From an uncultured Lachnospiraceae bacterium (GTDB taxonomy: Bacteria; Bacillota; Clostridia; Lachnospirales; Lachnospiraceae): DNA of 25,921 nucleotides. Under the pieces are notes generated by a model. That model saw nothing but the letters and a program-made list of their open reading frames with translations, ran no database searches and was not told the DNA's origin. Below, piece by piece: positions 8,173 through 15,489 of the stretch (its first letter is position 1; each line of letters begins with the position of its first letter). Where the stretch lies: contig CAJOPI010000365.1 of assembly GCA_905236275.1 (NCBI GenBank), positions 1 to 25,921 on the forward strand, read 5' to 3'. Position numbers and translations under genes: made by a program.

Positions 8173-9150
8173 TTGAAAACATCTATTATTGGAGTAGGTT
8201 CATCACTTCCGGAAAAGATTGTTACGAATGATGATCTTGCAAAGATCGTGGACACATCGGATGAATGGATAAGACAGAGAACCGGCATTGTTACAAGACA
8301 TATTGCTACTAAGGAAACGACTTCGTCAATGATCGAAGACGCTGCAAGAAAAGCAATAGCTGATGCCGGTATCAGGGCAGAAGAGCTTGACCTGATAATT
8401 GTAGCAACAGTGTCAGGTGATTACCGTTTTCCGAGTGCAGCATGCATTTTGCAGGCTGCATTGGGAAATGACAGGGCAAATACTTTTGACATAGTAGTTG
8501 GATGTGCCGGCTGTGTATATGGACTTAATATTGCGGATTCCTTCATAAAAAGCGGTAAGGTCAGATATGCCCTTGTTATCGGGGCTGAGACGATATCAAA
8601 GCTTACAGACTGGGAAGACCGTTCTACCTGTGTCCTTTTCGGAGACGGGGCGGCAGGCTTTGTAGTTGCGGCTTCGGAGGATGACAGTGTTGGTATACAG
8701 GGTATTCTGGCCCGCGGAAATGGAAGGGACGGAATGAGCCTTACCATGAAGGAACGTGAAAACATGAGTCCCTGGGCTGATGGAGAGAAGGTATGGGATT
8801 ACCTTCACATGGATGGTCAGGCAGTATTCAAGTTTGCCTGCAGAAAAGTACCTGAGAGCATCAATGAACTGCTTGATTCTCTGGGACTGACAGCTGATGA
8901 TATAGACAAGTTCTTCCTGCATCAGGCAAATTACAGAATCATTGAAACAGTTGCAAAAATGATGAAGCAACCCCTTGAAAAATTCCCGACAAATATGGAC
9001 CGCGTAGGAAATATTTCCGCTGCGTCCGTTCCCTGCCTTATGGATGAGTATTATCACAAGGGTCTTCTTAAGAAGGGAGAACGTCACGTACTCTGCGGCT
9101 TCGGAGCAGGGCTGACTTATGCCACAGCTGTAGTGGTATGGGATAAATAA
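8173..9150 (+). CDS. fabH: 3-oxoacyl-ACP synthase III (FabH), TTG start
   Basis: Starts fatty-acid synthesis by condensing a short acyl-CoA primer with malonyl-ACP. The 325-residue protein carries the FabH triad: Cys111 (GCAGCVYGL), His250 (FLHQANYRI) and Asn280 (DRVGNISAAS). The C-terminal GFGAGLTYATAVV is typical. The start is a TTG at 8173, 6 bases after AGGGGA (8161-8166); no in-frame ATG gives the conserved N terminus. The residue three after the active Cys is Cys114, where Phe is common in the FabH enzymes I know. Here fabH closes the cluster, whereas in many Firmicutes it opens it. Confidence 0.95.
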   Translation: MKTSIIGVGSSLPEKIVTNDDLAKIVDTSDEWIRQRTGIVTRHIATKETTSSMIEDAARKAIADAGIRAEELDLIIVATVSGDYRFPSAACILQAALGNDRANTFDIVVGCAGCVYGLNIADSFIKSGKVRYALVIGAETISKLTDWEDRSTCVLFGDGAAGFVVAASEDDSVGIQGILARGNGRDGMSLTMKERENMSPWADGEKVWDYLHMDGQAVFKFACRKVPESINELLDSLGLTADDIDKFFLHQANYRIIETVAKMMKQPLEKFPTNMDRVGNISAASVPCLMDEYYHKGLLKKGERHVLCGFGAGLTYATAVVVWDK

Positions 9151-9154
9151 TATA

Positions 9155-9175
9155 GCAAACGTCATTGACGTTTGC
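9155..9175. repeat. 21-bp palindrome after fabH
   Basis: Arms GCAAACGTCA and TGACGTTTGC are exact inverted copies around a single central T. It lies 5 bases after the fabH stop. As RNA it would form a 9-bp hairpin with a 3-base loop, but no T-run follows, so it is not a classic intrinsic terminator. The symmetry also fits a binding site for a dimeric regulator or an mRNA 3'-end stabilising hairpin. Confidence 0.7.
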
Positions 9176-9226
9176 CCATTGCGCTGGGAACAATCCCTGA
9201 CATCACTTTTGACCTTAACATCATTA

Positions 9227-9255
9227 TTTATTGCGTTTACTATAACATTTATAAA
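9227..9255 (+). promoter_or_regulatory. Possible vegetative promoter for prfC
   Basis: A weak -35 (TTTATT, 9227-9232) is followed after 17 bases by a good -10 (TATAAA, 9250-9255). It lies in the AT-rich 134-base gap between fabH and prfC, the largest gap so far in the + strand run, so a new transcript starting here is reasonable. The -35 match is poor and other alignments are possible. Confidence 0.35.
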
Positions 9256-9284
9256 AATATAGTTTTACAGAGGAGGATATGTTA

Positions 9285-10877
9285 GTGTCAGATTTGGCTA
9301 AACAGATTAATAAAAGACGCACATTTGCGATAATATCACACCCTGATGCGGGTAAGACCACCTTAACGGAGAAATTTCTTCTTTACGGAGGTCAGATAAA
9401 TCTCGCAGGAAGTGTAAAGGGTAAGGCAACAGCGCGTCATGCCGTTTCTGACTGGATGGATATAGAGAAGGAAAGAGGTATCTCTGTAACTTCCTCTGTA
9501 ATGCAGTTCGAATACGAGGGCTTCTGTATAAATATCCTTGATACGCCGGGACACCAGGACTTCTCGGAGGATACCTACAGAACTCTTATGGCTGCCGATT
9601 CCGCAGTGATGGTAATTGACGGCGCAAAGGGCGTGGAGCCCCAGACAAGAAAACTTTTCAAGGTCTGTGGACGCAGGGGAATCCCTGTATTTACCTTCAT
9701 CAACAAGATGGACAGGGATGCAAGGGATACCTTTGAGCTTGTGGACGAGATAGAAAAGGAGCTTGGAATAGCAACCTGTCCGATAAACTGGCCTATAGGC
9801 TCCGGTAAGGATTTCAAGGGAGTTTATGACAGGACTACGAAGGAAATAGTTGAATTTGCCGATACCTTCAAGGGAACAAAGGAAGGAACCGAAACAAGGA
9901 TAAAGCTTGAAGATGAGGCGGCATCGACGGAGGCAATCGGTGAAGATGCAAGGGAGCTGCTCTTAAGCGAGATAGAGCTTCTTGATGGTGCATCAGAAGC
10001 TTTTGACCAGGAAAAGGTGAATAAGGGAAAGCTTTCTCCTGTATTTTTCGGTTCGGCACTGACTAATTTCGGTGTTGAAATCTTCCTTGACTATTTCCTT
10101 AAAATGACAATTCCGCCTCTTGCAAGAGTTTCAAACGAGGGTGTGATTGACCCTATTGACAAGAATTTCTCTGCTTTTGTCTTTAAGATTCAGGCAAATA
10201 TGAATAAGGCACACAGGGACAGAATAGCCTTCATGAGAATCTGCTCAGGTAAATTCGAGGGGGGAATGGATGTCTATCATGTACAGGGAGCGAAGCAGGT
10301 TAGGCTTCTTCAGCCGCAGCAGATGATGGCAGATGACAGACATGTCGTAAAAGAGGCTTATGCCGGGGATATCATAGGTGTATTCGATCCCGGTATTTAT
10401 TCGATCGGAGACACTATATGTACACCGCCTGATAAATTCAAATATGCCGGAATACCGACCTTTGCACCGGAGCATTTTGCAAGAGTGCGTCAGGTCGATA
10501 CCATGAAGAGAAAACAGTTCGTGAAAGGTATCGAGCAGATTGCCCAGGAGGGTGCGATACAGATTTTCCAGGAATCAAATTACGGCATGGAGGAAATTAT
10601 CGTAGGCGTTGTTGGTGTGCTGCAGTTTGAAGTGCTTGAATACAGGCTGAAAGGTGAATATAACGTTGATATAATTTTGGAGAAGCTGCCTTACGAATTT
10701 ATTCGCTGGATCAAGGATATCAATGCAGACCTTGATGCCATTAACGGAACCTCAGATATGAAGAAGGTCAGAGACCTTAAAGGTCGTCCGCTGCTGCTCT
10801 TTGTTAATTCATGGAGTATAGGAATGACTCTTGACCGAAACGAAGGTCTTGAACTGGAAGAGTATTCGGAAAATTGA
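9285..10877 (+). CDS. prfC: Peptide chain release factor 3 (GTPase), GTG start
   Basis: Translational GTPase that recycles release factors RF1 and RF2 from the ribosome after termination. The 530-residue protein has G1 (SHPDAGKTT, about 18-26), the switch segment ERGISVTSSVMQF, G3 (DTPGHQDFSEDTYR), and G4 (NKMDRD), followed by a beta-barrel domain II and the RF3-type C-terminal domain (GVVGVLQFEVLEYRL). I choose the GTG at 9285 because AGGAGG (9271-9276) is 8 bases before it, but only 2 bases before the in-frame ATG at 9279; both give almost the same protein. The HQDFSEDTYRTL sequence separates RF3 from elongation factor G. The next gene begins 1 base after the stop. Confidence 0.95.
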   Translation: MSDLAKQINKRRTFAIISHPDAGKTTLTEKFLLYGGQINLAGSVKGKATARHAVSDWMDIEKERGISVTSSVMQFEYEGFCINILDTPGHQDFSEDTYRTLMAADSAVMVIDGAKGVEPQTRKLFKVCGRRGIPVFTFINKMDRDARDTFELVDEIEKELGIATCPINWPIGSGKDFKGVYDRTTKEIVEFADTFKGTKEGTETRIKLEDEAASTEAIGEDARELLLSEIELLDGASEAFDQEKVNKGKLSPVFFGSALTNFGVEIFLDYFLKMTIPPLARVSNEGVIDPIDKNFSAFVFKIQANMNKAHRDRIAFMRICSGKFEGGMDVYHVQGAKQVRLLQPQQMMADDRHVVKEAYAGDIIGVFDPGIYSIGDTICTPPDKFKYAGIPTFAPEHFARVRQVDTMKRKQFVKGIEQIAQEGAIQIFQESNYGMEEIIVGVVGVLQFEVLEYRLKGEYNVDIILEKLPYEFIRWIKDINADLDAINGTSDMKKVRDLKGRPLLLFVNSWSIGMTLDRNEGLELEEYSEN

Positions 10878-10878
10878 T

Positions 10879-12225
10879 ATGTTTAGTAAAAATAACAGGG
10901 AAAAAGGTAAACATAAAAAGGGAAGCAGAAGAAAAGCGGCATTGATAATGTCGCTTTTCATTTTGATGGGGCTTTTGACCGCCTGCAGTGCTGATGAAAT
11001 TGGAAACCGTATTCAGGATTTTTTTAATGACCTTACGGATTTCTTTACGGGTGAGCTCGTTGAGGAAACAGAGGAGGCAACCGAAAGTACGGGAATTCTT
11101 TCGATAGAGGACTGGCTTAAGGAGCATCCTGACAGTACTCCTGAGGATTATGAGAGAATCTACGGAAGCTCAGAGTCAACGGAGGAAGAGAGTACAGAGG
11201 CTTCTGAGGCAGGAGAAAAAGACGAATACGGCGGAGAACTGCATTATTGCTATACAACACTGAGCGATGCCGAAAAGAAAGTATATCGTGAAGTATACGA
11301 CTGTCTGGATACCATGAGTGAGAATGTCAAGCTATCCACTACTGATACGGATGTACTTGACAGATGCTTTAATTACTGCATAATGGACCACCCGGAGCTG
11401 TTTTTCACCGACGGCTATAAGGCAACAACGACCTCCATTGCAAATACCACGATAGGACTTGCGGTTAGCGGCAGATATACCATGTCAGCGCAAAAACGGA
11501 AGGAATATCAGGAAAGAATAGACAAAGAAGTTGATAAAATCCTTAAAGACGCACCAAAGGATGACAGTGATTATGAGAAGGTAAAGTACTGCTTTGACTA
11601 TATAGTGTCAAATACCTCTTATAACGTAAATGCTGCCTATAATCAGAATATCATATCAGTTTTTATAAATGGGGAGAGCGTATGTCAGGGCTACACCCTT
11701 GCCATGAAATATCTCCTTGACCGGCTGGGAGTGGAGTCGGCTGTGGTATATGGTTCTGCAAATGGCTCAAACCATTCGTGGAATATAGTGAAAATCGACG
11801 GAAGCTGGAGCTATGTTGACGTGACATGGGGAGATTCCTCCTACCGGAATTACGTAAATACCGAAACTGTGGATGAAATAAACTACAATTATTTTGGCTG
11901 TAATAACGAGATATTGAGGGCAACGCATAAAATAGACAGTCCCCTTTATCTGCCAAACTGTAACTCGCTTGATGCTTACTATTATGTTAAAGAGGGGCTT
12001 TATTTCAAATCTGCGGATATTGAAAGATTAAAGGCGGTATTCAAGCTTCAGGCATCAAAGGGCTCTGATTTCTTCATGATAAGATGCTCGGAGGATTCCG
12101 TTTACAAAGAATTTACGGAAGAACTTTTTGATAACAGGAAAATCTTCGATGTTTATAAGGGTTCACTCAGGATAACTTATGCGAATGATGATACAGAGAG
12201 GACAATATCCTTCTGGCTTAAGTAG
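10879..12225 (+). CDS. Lipoprotein with transglutaminase-like Cys-His-Asp domain
   Basis: Predicted surface lipoprotein of 448 residues. The N terminus is strongly basic (KNNREKGKHKKGSRRK), then a hydrophobic stretch ends in a lipobox LLTAC with Cys36 as the lipidated residue. A Ser/Thr/Glu-rich acidic linker follows (about 60-115). The C-terminal half has a transglutaminase/protease-like core: Cys269 (ESVCQGYT), His299 (NHSWNIVKI) and Asp314 (YVDVTWGDS), in the right order for this papain-like fold. Family members cross-link, cleave or bind cell-envelope proteins; the substrate here is unknown. I start at the ATG at 10879, 1 base after prfC, because the longer reading from 10831 overlaps prfC and would put residues before the basic region. 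The ribosome site is weak (GGAAA at 10869-10873). Confidence 0.85.
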   Translation: MFSKNNREKGKHKKGSRRKAALIMSLFILMGLLTACSADEIGNRIQDFFNDLTDFFTGELVEETEEATESTGILSIEDWLKEHPDSTPEDYERIYGSSESTEEESTEASEAGEKDEYGGELHYCYTTLSDAEKKVYREVYDCLDTMSENVKLSTTDTDVLDRCFNYCIMDHPELFFTDGYKATTTSIANTTIGLAVSGRYTMSAQKRKEYQERIDKEVDKILKDAPKDDSDYEKVKYCFDYIVSNTSYNVNAAYNQNIISVFINGESVCQGYTLAMKYLLDRLGVESAVVYGSANGSNHSWNIVKIDGSWSYVDVTWGDSSYRNYVNTETVDEINYNYFGCNNEILRATHKIDSPLYLPNCNSLDAYYYVKEGLYFKSADIERLKAVFKLQASKGSDFFMIRCSEDSVYKEFTEELFDNRKIFDVYKGSLRITYANDDTERTISFWLK

Positions 12226-12249
12226 GGATAGGATAACTGGATAGGATAA
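12226..12249 (+). repeat. Two direct copies of GGATAGGATAA
   Basis: Copies at 12226-12236 and 12239-12249 are separated by CT, a 13-base period, immediately after the lipoprotein stop codon and upstream of the asp23 promoter. Each copy is itself GGATA twice. The role is unknown; it may be chance duplication. Confidence 0.6.
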
Positions 12250-12269
12250 ATAAGCGAAAAACAACAAAA

Positions 12270-12312
12270 CTATTGTTCACAAGAGGGACGTTTTTTGCTA
12301 TAATGACAATAG
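12270..12312. promoter_or_regulatory. Inverted repeat bracketing the asp23 promoter
   Basis: CTATTGT (12270-12276) and ACAATAG (12306-12312) are exact inverted copies placed just upstream of the -35 and just downstream of the -10. A third related arm, AACAA (12263-12267), pairs with TTGTT (12273-12277). The arrangement could serve an operator, or an initial transcript fold, but short AT-rich matches also arise by chance. Confidence 0.3.
12276..12304 (+). promoter_or_regulatory. Vegetative promoter for the asp23-nusB-xseA operon
   Basis: TTCACA (12276-12281), a 17-base spacer, and TATAAT (12299-12304) with TGC just before it (extended -10 form). Transcription would start near 12311, about 30 bases before the asp23 start. 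This is the best sigma-A-like promoter in the window. Confidence 0.75.
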
Positions 12313-12343
12313 CTATGTGGCTTGATAAAGGAGGCCGTCGGAT

Positions 12344-12733
12344 ATGACAGAAGAAACAAAGTCAAATTCAGTTACATTGGAAAATGATGTGGCGGGAGAG
12401 ATAAAGATAGCTGATGATGTGGTGGCAGCAATCGCATCACTTGCAGCTCAGGAGGTAGACGGAGTCGGCAAAATGAATTCCGGAATCGGAAAAACGATCA
12501 TGGGATATGTGGGAATGAAAGCCGCCGACAAGGGCGTCAAAGTTGAAGTCAGTGAGGATATAGTAAAGGCGGAACTTACGATAAATATAAAATACGGACA
12601 CAGTATACCTGAAGTCAGCAGGAATGTTCAGGCAAAAGTGAAGAGTGCAATAGAGACCATGACGGGACTTGCTGTAGCAGACGTTAATATCAGGGTTTCA
12701 GGTGTAGATACAGGAGCAGAATTTGTAAAATGA
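12344..12733 (+). CDS. Asp23/Gls24 family envelope stress protein
   Basis: A 129-residue member of the Asp23/Gls24 (DUF322) family. The family pattern is clear: GEIKIADDVVAAIASLAAQE near the N terminus, VEVSEDIVKAELTINIKYG in the middle, and NVQAKVKSAIETMTGLAVAD followed by VNIRVSGV near the end. Family proteins are small cytosolic proteins, often membrane-associated and alkaline- or envelope-stress linked; the paralogue next to nusB in Firmicutes (YqhY) has been tied to lipid metabolism. No membrane anchor is visible in this one. AAAGGAGG (12327-12334) is 9 bases before the ATG. The stop overlaps the nusB start as ATGA. Confidence 0.93.
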   Translation: MTEETKSNSVTLENDVAGEIKIADDVVAAIASLAAQEVDGVGKMNSGIGKTIMGYVGMKAADKGVKVEVSEDIVKAELTINIKYGHSIPEVSRNVQAKVKSAIETMTGLAVADVNIRVSGVDTGAEFVK

Positions 12734-13140
12734 GCGCAATGATGAAAAGAAGCCTTTTAAGAGAACATGTTTTTATATTACTTTTTATGACGGAATTTAA
12801 TTCCATCGAGGATATGCCACATCAGATGCGCCTTTATTTCGACCAGCTTGAAGAGCCTGCCGATGATGCTTCGGAAGAGTTTATCGAGCACCGGTTCAAG
12901 GCTATTTTAGACATACTGCCGGAGCTTGATGAGATGATAAATTCAAGAATCGAGGGCTGGAGTACCGGTCGTATGGGAAAGGTCGAGCTTGCGCTTGTAA
13001 GGCTTGCAACTTACGAGATGCGCTATGATGAGGATGTACCGATTCCGGTGGCTATAAACGAAGCTGTGGAGCTTGCAAAGAAATACGGAATGGATGAGTC
13101 TGCATCCTTCGTAAACGGAATATTGGCAAAAATGGTATAA
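12730..13140 (+). CDS. nusB: Transcription antitermination factor NusB
   Basis: Small all-helical RNA-binding protein that, with NusE (S10), binds boxA and supports antitermination of rRNA operons. The 136-residue length is normal. The start region has SLLREHVFILLFMTEFN (compare the family's RExAfQxLyqxe), and the C-terminal half has the strongly conserved MGKVELALVRLATYEMRYDE, PIPVAINEAVELAKKYG and SASFVNGILAK segments. It overlaps asp23 by 4 bases; nearby in-frame ATGs at 12739 and 12742 are less well placed. It is followed 3 bases later by xseA. Confidence 0.94.
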   Translation: MSAMMKRSLLREHVFILLFMTEFNSIEDMPHQMRLYFDQLEEPADDASEEFIEHRFKAILDILPELDEMINSRIEGWSTGRMGKVELALVRLATYEMRYDEDVPIPVAINEAVELAKKYGMDESASFVNGILAKMV

Positions 13141-13143
13141 AAG

Positions 13144-14418
13144 ATGGGAAAAGTATTTTCTGTCGCTCAAGTCAATGCTTATGTTCGAGGGCTTTTTGAT
13201 GACGATCTGATACTCTCGGAAATCAGGATTAAGGGTGAGCTGTCAAATGTTAAATACCATTCTTCAGGACATATCTATTTCACACTGAAAGACAGCAAGG
13301 CAGCGATTTCAGGAATGATGTTTGAGCGGGACGCTCTTGCATTGGATTTCACATTAAAAGAGGGGCAGCTCGTTGTAATAACAGGCAGGGTAAGTGTTTA
13401 CGAACGAGACGGCAGATATCAGATATACGCGCGCCGGATAACACGTGAGGGCGCAGGTCTTCTTTACGAAAAATATGAAAAACTGAAAAAAGAACTGTCG
13501 GAAATGGGCATGTTTGATGAAATGTATAAAAAGCCCATTCCGCCCTTTGTTCAGAAGCTTGGGATTGTCACAGCCCCGACCGGGGCGGCTGTAAGGGATA
13601 TTATAAATATATCGAAAAGGCGCAATCCTTACATAGATATTCTTCTTTATCCCGCAAAGGTACAGGGGGAAGGGGCGGCAGAGTCCATAGTCAGGGGTAT
13701 AGAAACCCTTGATGAAAGGAATTGTGACGTTATAATAATCGGACGCGGCGGAGGTTCCATAGAAGATCTGTGGGCATTCAACGAAGAGACGGTTGCGAGG
13801 GCAGTATTTAACGCGGAAACGCCGATTATTTCGGGAACAGGTCACGAAACCGACACCACGATAGCAGACTGGGTGGCGGATCTGCGGGCACCTACACCCT
13901 CGGCGGCAGCAGAGTTAGCGGTATTCGATTACAGGTCCTTCGAGAAGCTCATAAATGATTATGCCGACAATCTGACTGAAAGGCTGGAGCAACGGATTTC
14001 AGGCTATAAGTCCTTTTTGAGGGAAATGGAGCAGAGGCTCAACAGGTTTTCTCCCGTTAATGCGATAGGGCTTCAGAAAGAGAGGCTTAAAAACTTTGAC
14101 AGCCGGCTAAATAACGCAATGACAAGAAAGCTTGAAAACGACCTGCAGAGAATTGCGGATATTGAAGATTTGCTTGGCAGTTCGATAGAACTAAAGCTAA
14201 ACGGATATAAGCAGAGGCTTGGTAATATTTCCGCACGTCTTGAAGGTGTCTCGCCTGCGAAAACCTTAAGCCGGGGATATTCGTTTGTAGAGAATGCAAA
14301 GGGCAGACCGTTAAAGAGTGTCAGCGATGTAAGGAAGGGAAGCCATATTCAGATATATTTAAGGGACGGAAAGGTATATGCCGATGTCAGCAAAACAGAA
14401 AAAAGAGATGACAATTGA
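13144..14418 (+). CDS. xseA: Exodeoxyribonuclease VII large subunit
   Basis: Catalytic subunit of exonuclease VII, which digests single-stranded DNA from both ends. The 424-residue protein has an N-terminal OB fold (about 5-100, with LSEIRIKGELSNVKYHSSGH), then the nuclease domain with LGIVTAPTGAAVRDIINISK, VIIIGRGGGSIEDLWAFNEE and TPIISGTGHETDTTIADWVA, then LRAPTPSAAAELA and a long coiled coil (about 260-380) that binds XseB. The C-terminal end (LSRGYSFVENAKGRPL) is typical. The ribosome site is poor; translation is probably coupled to nusB, whose stop is 3 bases away. The end overlaps xseB by about 35 bases. Confidence 0.95.
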   Translation: MGKVFSVAQVNAYVRGLFDDDLILSEIRIKGELSNVKYHSSGHIYFTLKDSKAAISGMMFERDALALDFTLKEGQLVVITGRVSVYERDGRYQIYARRITREGAGLLYEKYEKLKKELSEMGMFDEMYKKPIPPFVQKLGIVTAPTGAAVRDIINISKRRNPYIDILLYPAKVQGEGAAESIVRGIETLDERNCDVIIIGRGGGSIEDLWAFNEETVARAVFNAETPIISGTGHETDTTIADWVADLRAPTPSAAAELAVFDYRSFEKLINDYADNLTERLEQRISGYKSFLREMEQRLNRFSPVNAIGLQKERLKNFDSRLNNAMTRKLENDLQRIADIEDLLGSSIELKLNGYKQRLGNISARLEGVSPAKTLSRGYSFVENAKGRPLKSVSDVRKGSHIQIYLRDGKVYADVSKTEKRDDN

Positions 14419-14605
14419 AGAAGGATTTTCTTTTCTTGAAGAGTCAGCAAAAAAGCTTGGTGAAGATGAGATTTCGCTTGAAGAGTCTTTTGCAGTATAT
14501 GAAAAGGCCATGCAGGTTTTGAAGGATACTTATAAAAAAATAGAGACTGTTGAAAAGAAAGTGATGGTAATTAACGAAAATGGATCAGAAGAAGAGTTTC
14601 AATGA
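14384..14605 (+). CDS. xseB: Exodeoxyribonuclease VII small subunit
   Basis: Non-catalytic subunit that wraps onto the XseA coiled coil. About 73 residues, predicted as a helical hairpin: TIEEGFSFLEESAKKLGEDE then ISLEESFAVYEKAMQVLKD, matching the family's LEExVxxLExgelsLEeSlxlYExG pattern. The start is uncertain: 14378, 14384 and 14408 all have ATG in frame. I prefer 14384 because GGAAAGG (14368-14374) is 9 bases before it; 14408 would give the most family-like length at the N terminus. It overlaps xseA at one end and ispA at the other (26 bases). Confidence 0.9.
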   Translation: MSAKQKKEMTIEEGFSFLEESAKKLGEDEISLEESFAVYEKAMQVLKDTYKKIETVEKKVMVINENGSEEEFQ

Positions 14606-15488
14606 AGCCATAAACCAGCGTGTTGAAAATTTTGAGATCATTCTGAAAAAATACCTTCCTGCGGAAGAGGGTTATGCCTCCAAAATCGCGGAAGCAATGA
14701 ACTATTCACTTTTGGGTACGGGGAAAAGACTCCGTCCGATATTAATGAACGAAACCTACAGTATGTATGGCGGCAGAAGCACAATTATAGAGCCTTTTAT
14801 GGCGGCGATGGAAATGATTCATACCTATTCGCTTGTGCATGACGACCTTCCGGCGATGGATAATGATGAATACCGCAGAGGAAAGAAAACGACGCATGCG
14901 GTATATGGCGCGGGAATGGCTACACTTGCAGGTGACGGACTCTTAAATCTTGCATTTGAAACAGCACTGACGGCTTTTGATATGAAACCGGATGCTTCGG
15001 CAGATATTATAAAGGCATGTAAGATTCTGGCAAAAAAAGCCGGAATAAAGGGAATGGTCGGCGGTCAGGCAGCCGATGTGGATGCGGAAGAGTCGCAGCG
15101 CAATATTGACGAATCCGAGCTTATGTTTATTCATGAGAATAAGACTGCGGCACTTCTGGAAAGTTCGCTTATGATAGGAGCCGTACTTGCCGGTGCGCCG
15201 GAAAAAGACGTGGAGCTTTTGGAAGAAATCGGCTACTGTGTCGGAGTTGCTTTCCAGATAAGGGATGATATCCTTGATGTGGAAGGAAATGAAAGCGTTC
15301 TCGGAAAGCATGTCGGTTCAGACGCAGAAAACGGTAAAACAACATATGTGACGCTCAAAGGTCTCGAACAGGCACATGTTGATGTGGGGGTTATTTCTGA
15401 AAAGGCGGTCGCTCTGACGCGAAAGCTGTCTGCAAGAAACGAGTTTTTAGATGAACTTATAGAATATCTTGTAAATCGGGTGAAATGA
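14580..15488 (+). CDS. ispA: Polyprenyl (farnesyl/geranyl) diphosphate synthase
   Basis: Condenses isopentenyl diphosphate with allylic diphosphates, giving C10-C15 isoprenoid precursors for undecaprenyl carriers and quinone-like products. The 302-residue all-helical protein has GKRLRP (48-53), the first Asp-rich motif DDLPAMD (Asp88, Asp89, Asp94, with the two-residue insertion seen in bacterial enzymes), GGQAADV (161-167), KTAALL and the second motif DDILD (229-233). Length and context (between xseB and dxs) fit farnesyl diphosphate synthase better than a longer-chain enzyme. The only workable start, ATG 14580, lies 26 bases inside xseB with little ribosome site, so translational coupling is likely. 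Confidence 0.93.
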   Translation: MDQKKSFNEAINQRVENFEIILKKYLPAEEGYASKIAEAMNYSLLGTGKRLRPILMNETYSMYGGRSTIIEPFMAAMEMIHTYSLVHDDLPAMDNDEYRRGKKTTHAVYGAGMATLAGDGLLNLAFETALTAFDMKPDASADIIKACKILAKKAGIKGMVGGQAADVDAEESQRNIDESELMFIHENKTAALLESSLMIGAVLAGAPEKDVELLEEIGYCVGVAFQIRDDILDVEGNESVLGKHVGSDAENGKTTYVTLKGLEQAHVDVGVISEKAVALTRKLSARNEFLDELIEYLVNRVK

Positions 15489-15489
15489 A

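Noticed and set aside
9186..9197. GGGA-ACAA-TCCC hairpin after the fabH palindrome
   Set aside because: Only four base pairs and no T-run; too short to call.
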